Part shown: positions 54,453 to 62,540 of the stretch, one piece after another
Layout: every line of letters starts with the position of its first letter
How positions within the stretch are numbered: position 1 is the stretch's first letter
Source of the DNA: Luidia sarsii
Lineage: Eukaryota > Echinodermata > Asteroidea > Paxillosida > Luidiidae
Length of the DNA stretch: 64,000 bases
Reading direction: 5' to 3'
Assembly: GCA_949987565.1 (NCBI GenBank)
Contig: OX465105.1
Span: forward strand, 3,172,996 to 3,236,995
The notes under the pieces: model-generated
Seen by the model: the letters and a program-made list of their open reading frames with translations, nothing else
The model's database searches: none
What the model was told of the DNA's origin: nothing
Made by a program: the position numbers and the translations under genes

Positions 54453-57400
54453 TTCCCCTCTCACCTCCTCTCTTTCCCCCTCTCACCTCCTCTCTCTCTG
54501 TCCCTCCCTATCTCCCCTCTCTCTCTCTCTCTCTCTCTCTGTCTTTCACCTCCTTCCTCTCCCTCTCTCACCCCCTCTCTCACCTCCTCTCTCTCCCCCT
54601 CTCCCTCTCTCCCTCCTCTCACCTCATACATGTATATCTCCCCTTCTTACCTCCTGTCTCTCTCTCTCTACCCCCTTTCACCTCATATCTCCCTCCCCTT
54701 CTAATCCTCTCTCTCCCTCTCTCTGTGCCACACACCAGGTGTCTGATCTCCAGTACGCATCCCCGGCCACTGTCTCCCGCTGTGGCATGGTCTACGTGGA
54801 CCCCAAGAACCTTGGCTACCTGCCCTTCTGGCAGAAGTGGATCGGCGCTCACCCCAGCAAGCAAGACCAGGAGGATCTGATGAGGCTCTTCAACAAGTAC
54901 GTGCCGGGAGCCATCGATCTGATCCTGGAAGGCATGGTGGACGGGAAGCCGGGTGACAAGCTCAAGATGATCATCCCTCTCACCAACCTCAACATGGTGC
55001 GTGTCCACAAGAAAAAGGACTCATATAAAGGGCCTACTGTTTTGATCCAAGCAGGACCTTTCTACAAGGCACTTTGCCTTTGCCTTGGAGAAAGGTCCTG
55101 CTAGGATCGAAACGTCAGGCCCTCTAACTTTTGAGATTTATGTATTACAGGTCATTTTAGTCAGTGAGCAGTTTGCAACAGTTTTTTTGTATCTACTTCA
55201 AAGATGACCCTTAATAGTCTAAATGAGACTTAAGGCTTTGCATGGTGGGTGAATCAATATAGGAAGGTTTGCGGTGAACACCATGTATCAGGTCTCTTAA
55301 AGGAAGAGGTATGGTTCTGAAAAGAACCTGAGGGTAACTCTTAATAGTCTAATTTGGATCATATGATCGAAATGTCAGGCCTTTGACTTTTTCGAGATTT
55401 GCATTTTTGTCATTTTGGTCAGAATAGAGTTTGCACCATTTTTGTATATAAAGCCAATTAAACAAAAGTTATTAGTTTCTCATCCCATATTTCGAAAAAA
55501 GGAGGATGCAGGCATTATTATTATTTTTGTTTTGCCTTTTCCAAAACAAGTTTTTTCCCCTTAAGACGTAGTCTAAATTCCAGTCATTTATAAAGTACGG
55601 TACGATGTATGTAGGCTGTGTATGTGTAAGGTTCAATTGGTGTAAACCAGCGAAAATCAATTGAAATTGTTGTCTTTTTATCGTTTTAGAAAGATATGTA
55701 TGAAAAAATAAATTGATGCGACAGTAAACAAAAAATGATGCTGGCAGGGATTAGAAATTAATAAAACTTTTTTCTTGGCCTAAGCAATAAGAAAACACCA
55801 CGACGTGTTTGGAATCTTTTTGGCAGGTGAACCAGCTGAGTAAGATGCTGGACGCACTGATCACCAAGGAGTGCGAGGGAGACGTCCTGGAGTCCATCTT
55901 CCTCCAGGCCCTCTACTGGTCGCTGGGCGCCTCCCTGATCGAGGAGAGCAAGACCAAGTTTGACGCCTACGTCAAGAGCGTGGCCTCGATGCCGACCGTG
56001 GCCGACGAGTCGGCAGACGCCGGACCGGGTGAGCTGCCCGGCCAGCTAGACTCCCTCTACGAGTATTACTTTGACCAGGACAAGAAAAAGGTGAGCGAGA
56101 TATCACTATGAACATCTAAACTGTGAAAAAGGGGGTGAAAATGTCATTTCGCCGTGAACGTGAAACTAAAAAATCACTGTGATTTCACGGTTCACTTTAC
56201 AGTGAATTCACCGTGAAAAAAATCGCTTCTCGGACCTGATAAAGACATCCTCAGGTCACTAAAGAGACTGTGAAAAAAACTGTGAATATCTAGGCTGGCA
56301 ATTGCTCAAGCCTTGATGGGATGGCTAATTCAATTACCAGTAGGGATCACCAGCCCCCATAGAGGTACTGCATGGTGTCCTTGTAACTGTCACTCCCAGA
56401 TACTTCTCAATTGCCTGTAGCCATTTACCACCAGGAATGTGGCCTTGGTGAAAACACCGTGAAAATGACTTAGCTAACTGTGTGTAATGAAATAGGGTGA
56501 AAACACGGTGAAAACACGTGTATGGAAGCTTTGCTTGATAGAGTTTTTTTTAGAACACCATGTGTAGTTTTTTTCTTTTAGGAAGAGGCGTAGCTATGAC
56601 AAGATCCAGTGAGTGTTAGCTGTATTTTTGTAGTAGGCAGTCAGACAAAGCAGTGAGCATACAGTGCTTACTATATTTTTTATTTATTTTTTTTAATGCA
56701 AAATCGCCCAAAACAAGGCTGAAAAGCCACTCGAGGTTAAGGGCTAGAGAAAGGAGATAGAGAGGGAATATGCCTTTAATTTTCACACCGATACCAGCAG
56801 AATCTTTCTCACAAGTCTTGCTTTCCCCCTTCCTACGATCTTGCCCTTTTCAAAAGGAATGTTAATTCCTATATCCAGCCTTCCTGAGTCCCTCTCTATC
56901 TCTGTCTGTCTCTAGCCCTTAACCTTGAGTGGCTTTTTAGCTTTGTTTTGTTTGCTTAATTGTTTTTGTTGTAAAGGCCGTCTACCAGACTAGATTCAAA
57001 ACGTCAGGCCCACTAAATTTTGAGATTTGCATTTTGGTTATTTCAGCCAGTAAGCAAGTTTGCAACATTTTTGTATATGACTCTAAGACTTGATTTTGGG
57101 TGGTTTTAGTCAGTAAGACAGTTTGTATTTGCATGTTACTCTGAATTAAAGAAAAGGGATGATTTTCTTGCCACAGTGGATACCGTGGGAGAGGCTTGTG
57201 CCTAAGTACATCCACGACCCTGAGAGGAAGTTCTACGAGATCCTGGTGCCCACGTTGGACACGGTGCGTAACACGTGGCTGCTGGAGCTCATGGTGCACA
57301 CCAAGCAGCCCGTCCTGTTTGTGGGCGACTCGGGCACCTCCAAGACGGCCACCATCCAGGACTTCCTCCGCAAAATCGACCAGGAGACCAACGTAAGCCT

Positions 57401-60400
57401 CTCCCTCCCCCCCCCCTCCCACGAATCCAGATTTTATCAGGGTGGCGAGATGACCATTCAAGTTTGCCGGGAAAAAAAAAAAAAAAAAAAAAAATTAAAA
57501 GAAATCTTTGACTGGACCGGGATTTGAACCGGAGATCGAATGTGCCATTTTTAAAACTCGCTAAGTAATTAGGGTTGGATTTCACAAAGCCTTACGATTC
57601 ATCGTGACCCAACTTGAGAGGGATTTTCTCACCGTAAGTCGTGATAGGTCGTGTGGTTTCTGTGCATGGCTCATTGTCTTGCGATCAATCGCTAGCTCCG
57701 ATGAGTTTGTGCATTTCCATCGCTGCTCTGTGCTGAATGAGATGCAGAAATACCCACTATAAGTCACATGATGGCATGTAAACAGTGGTCGCGCAATCGG
57801 TCTATTAGCCGCAAGCCCGCATACTGCAGTCTAGGGATCACACAGAATGGATGCAACTTTTTTCAAAGCCTGCTCTTCGTAAACAAACCCAAATTGGAGC
57901 AGTTGCAAGTGGGGGATACCTAACCTTCAGACAGTTGATGGGGTCTTTATATATTGGTTCACGTATGGCCACTCAATGTGTGTCCATGTCCCATCGCACT
58001 GCCCTCGTCCCTTGTGCGACGCTTCCCAACGGTACTTTCCTGGTCTGTGCCTGCAGCTGATCCTGAACATCAACTTCTCCTCCCGCACCACCTCCATGGA
58101 CGTCCAACGCAACCTGGAAGCCAATGTGGAGAAGCGCACCAAGGACACCTACGGACCTCCCCCCGGCAGACGTCTGCTGGTCTTCATGGACGACATGAAC
58201 ATGCCCCAGGTCAGTGCAGGCTCACAGTCCCCGCACTCCTGACTGGGACTCCAGTCATTACAAAATGAAGGCTTAGGCTCAAGCTCAAATGTCTCCGTCT
58301 GACAAAACCTGAGAAATCTAGGTTGCGTATTGTTTCCGAATTTGAAGGTTTGTTGGCTTGATCTTATTATCATTATTATTATCTATTCGGCATTCTTCAC
58401 AAAATTGGTATATTCTTCACAAAAGTGATTTTGCCTTTGAGAAAGGTCCTGCTAGGATCAAAACGTGAGACCCACTAAATTTTAAGATTCTTCACCAGAC
58501 AATAAAAAAGGATACAAGAACGGACTATGAGTTACAGAGATAAATGCAACAAGTATTACACGCAGGAAACACCAGGCCAGCTGAAAATGCCGGGAAAAGG
58601 AAAAGTCAACCTAATAACTCTGACCCTAGGGCCTCCGTTTCCTACTGGCCAAACACACAAATTAGATATAGCTACAGAGTAAGCATGAAGAAACTGGGGT
58701 CAGATGCTTGTTTTTAGATGCCTGTGATATTATAACGAGTGAGATAAGTATGACTGAAGCCTAAGCCCGAGCCTAAGCCTTCATTTCGTAAATAGCCATA
58801 GTTTTGAGATTTGAAGGATTTCATGGTGAGAATAGCAGAAGGAGTAGGTTTGCGGTGACACCATACAAAATTTCTCTTTTGTGAGTGTGTGTGGTTTTGA
58901 AAAGAACCAGAGGAACTTGACGTTTCGATCAGTGTACTCTGCTCGTCTTCAGGAGAATGCTGGATTCTATTAAACTTGGAGTGGGGCTTACATGTAGTTA
59001 TCATGACTCGGACTCGAGTCTGACCCCAGTCATACTGCTCACGACGCGGACTCAGACCCAAGTCATGTTTGTAAACGACTTTGAACTCGAGCAAGACTTG
59101 GACTTGGAGTCATGATGTCTTTGTCTCGAATCCCTTTCAAGTAATCTGTTTTTTTCTCCATGACTCAGAATGTTCTATATTTCCAGACCGCTGTGAATTA
59201 GCCATTATGTGGTGGCCCTGTACACTTGCATCAAGTCATGGATGCAATTTGTTTCCATTGGTGGCCTATGGAGAGGGGCAGGCTGTGATGATACAATCAG
59301 CTCTGTGCTCCTCACAGGCAAGGCTTTGGGACAGGCCTCTGTCTGAACAAACTGGCCTTGTAACGACCACCGCCACTCTGCAAATGGCTCAGCTTTGACC
59401 AGGCGGGCTGAGGAAGATGATATTCATCAAGCCATGAATATCATTTTTGTTGCCTACAGTTTATAGGCTGTGATGTTATGATCAGCTCTTTGCTTTTTCG
59501 CGCTGCACTCACAGGCAAGGCTTTGGGACAGGCCCCCATCTGAACAAACTGGCCTTGAAACGACCAACGCCACTCCACAGACGGCTCGGCTTTGACCAGG
59601 CGGGCTTAGGAAGATGATATCCATCAAGCCATGGATATCATTTTTGTGCCCTATAGAGAAGGCAGGCTGTGATGATGTGATCAGCTCTTTGCTTCTCTGC
59701 ACCGCACTCACAGGCAGGGCTTTGGGACAGGCCCCCGTCTGAACAAACTGGCCTTGAAACGACCAACGCCACTCTGCAGACGTTTCAGTTTTGACCAGGC
59801 GGGCTTAGGAAGATGATATCCATCAAGCCTTGGATATCATTTTTGTTGCCTACAGTTTATAGGCTGTGATGTTATGATCAGCTCTTTGCTTTTTCGCGCT
59901 GCACTCACAGGCAGGGCTTTGGGACAGGCCCCCATCTGAATGAACTGGCCTTGAAACAACCAACGCCACTCCGCAGACGTTTCAGTTTGGACCAGGCGGG
60001 CTCAGGAAGATGATATCCATCAAGCCATGGATATCATTTTTGTGCCCTATAGAGAAGGCAGGCTGTGATGATGTGATCAGCTCTTTGCTTCTCTGCACCG
60101 CACTCACAGGCAGGGCTTTGGGACAGGCCCCCATCTGAACAAACTGGCCTTGAAACGACCAACCTCACTCTGCAGACGTTTCAGTTTGGACCAGGCGGGC
60201 TTAGGAAGATGATATCCATCAAGCCATGGATATCATTTATGTGCCCTATAGAGAAGGCAGGCTGTGATGATGTGATCAGCTCTTTGCTTCTCCATGCCGC
60301 ACTCACAGGCAGGGCTTTGGGACAGGCCCCCGTCTGAACAAACTGGCCTTGAAACGACCACCACCACTCTGCAGACGGCTCAGTTTTGACCAGGCAGGCT

Positions 60401-62499
60401 TAGGAAGATGATATCCATCAAGCCTTGGATATCATTTATGTGCCCTATAGAGAAGGCAGGCTGTGATGATGTGATCAGCTCTTTGCTTCTCCATGCCGCA
60501 CTCACAGGCAGGGCTTTGGGACAGGCCCCAATCTGAACAAACTGGCTTTAAAACGACCAACGCCACTCCGCAGACGGTTCAGTTTTGACCAGGCGGGCTT
60601 GGTAAGACCCTATCCCTGGGCCGATGATCCGACGGGACTTTCATCAAGAGTCTGATATCTGGTTTTGTTTGTGGGCCCACAGGTGGATGTGTACGGCACT
60701 CAGCAGCCCATTGCACTTCTCAAGCTGCTGCTGGAGCGAGGTGGCATGTACGACAGAGGCAAGGACCTGATCCTGAAGTACATCCGGGACATAGGCTTCA
60801 TAGCCTCCATGGGAAAGGTACGACATCTATCACCCACAGGACATACATAACCTATACACAGACGCTGTCTTTTAGAAACGACGTCAGGGATGTAAGACTG
60901 TCTGATCCGACACTGTCTGATCTGACACTGTCTGATCTGACACTGTCTGATCTGACACTGTCTGATCTGACACTGTCTGATCTGACACTGTCTGATCTGA
61001 CACTGTCTGATCTGACACTGTCTGATCTGACACTGTCTGATCTGACACTGTCTGATCTAACACTGTCTGATCTGACACTCTGATCTTACACTGTCTGATC
61101 TGACACTGTCTGATCTGACACTGTCTGATCTAACACTGTCTGATCTGACACTGTCTGATCTGACATTGTCTGATCTTACACTGTCTGATCTGACACTCTG
61201 ATCTGACACTGTCTGATCTGACACTGTCTGATCTGACACTGTCTGATCTGACACTGTCTGATCTGACACTGTCTGATCTGACACTGTCTGATCTGAAACT
61301 GTCTGATCTGACACTGTCTGATCTAACACTGTGATCTGACACTCTGATCTGACACTGTCTGATCTGTTGTTGTTTTCAGGCGGGCGGCGGTCGCAACGAG
61401 GTAGACCCACGTTTCATCTCCCTCTTCTGCACCTTCAACATCACCTTCCCCTCGGAGAGCTCCCTGGAGCACATCTACACCTCCATCCTGGCCGGCCACC
61501 TGCAGGCCTTCGACGAGGGCCTGCAGCGGGTGGCCAGCAAGGTGACGCGGGGCACCCTGGACCTGTACAACCTGATCGTGGCCGAGCTGCCGCCCACCCC
61601 GTCCAAGTTCCACTACATCTTCAACCTGCGGGACCTGTCGCGGGTGGCCCAGGGGCTGCTGCAGATCACCCCCGACCGCTTCACCACCGTCGCCCAGCTG
61701 GGACGGGTCTGGCGCAATGAGTGTCTGCGCGTCTTCTACGACCGGCTGATCAACAAGGAGGACAAGACACTCGTGCAGGTGCTCCAGCTAGATATGATGG
61801 GATGGTTTGCAGGGTGGAAGCACTGAGTGGATGGGTTGCAGGGACAGAAAGAGAGAGAGAGGGGGGAGGGAGAGAGAGGGAGAGCTAGATATGATGGGAT
61901 GGTTTGCGTGGTGGAAGCACTGAGTGGATGGGTTGCAGAGACAGAAAGAGAGAGAAAGGGAGGGAGAAAGGGAGAGGGAGAGAGGGAGAGGGGGAGGGAG
62001 GGGGAGAGATAGATATGATGGGATGGTTTGCATGGTGGAAGCACTGAGTGGATGGGTTGCAGTGACAGAAAGAGAGAGAAAGGGAGGGAGAGAGATAGAG
62101 GGAGAGAGGGAGAGGGGAGGGAGGGAGAGAGAGGGAGGGAGGGGGAGAGTGAAAGACAGGGAGAGAAAGAGAGGGGGGGGAGAGGGAGAGAGAGAGTGAA
62201 AGAGAGAGAGAAAGAGAGAGTGAAAGCGAGGGAGAAAGAGAGTGAAAGAAAGGGGGAGAGAGAGAGAGAGAGGGGGAGGGAGGGAGAGAGAGAGGGAGGG
62301 AGGGGGAGAGTGAAAGACAGGGAGAGAAAGAGAGGGGGAGGGAGAGGGAGAGAGAGAGTGAAAGAGAGAGAGAAAGAGAGAGTGAAAGCGAGGGAGAAAG
62401 AGAGTGAAAGAAAGGGGGAGAGAGAGAGAGAGGGAGGAAGGGAGGGAGAGAGAGAGTGAAAGAGAGGGAGATAGAGAGAGGGGGATGGAGAGAGAGAGT

Positions 62500-62540
<41 letters not shown>

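Noticed and set aside
60893..61372. CRISPR-like array because of regular short repeats
   Set aside because: Units are directly adjacent 15 bp repeats without unique spacers, in a eukaryotic intron.
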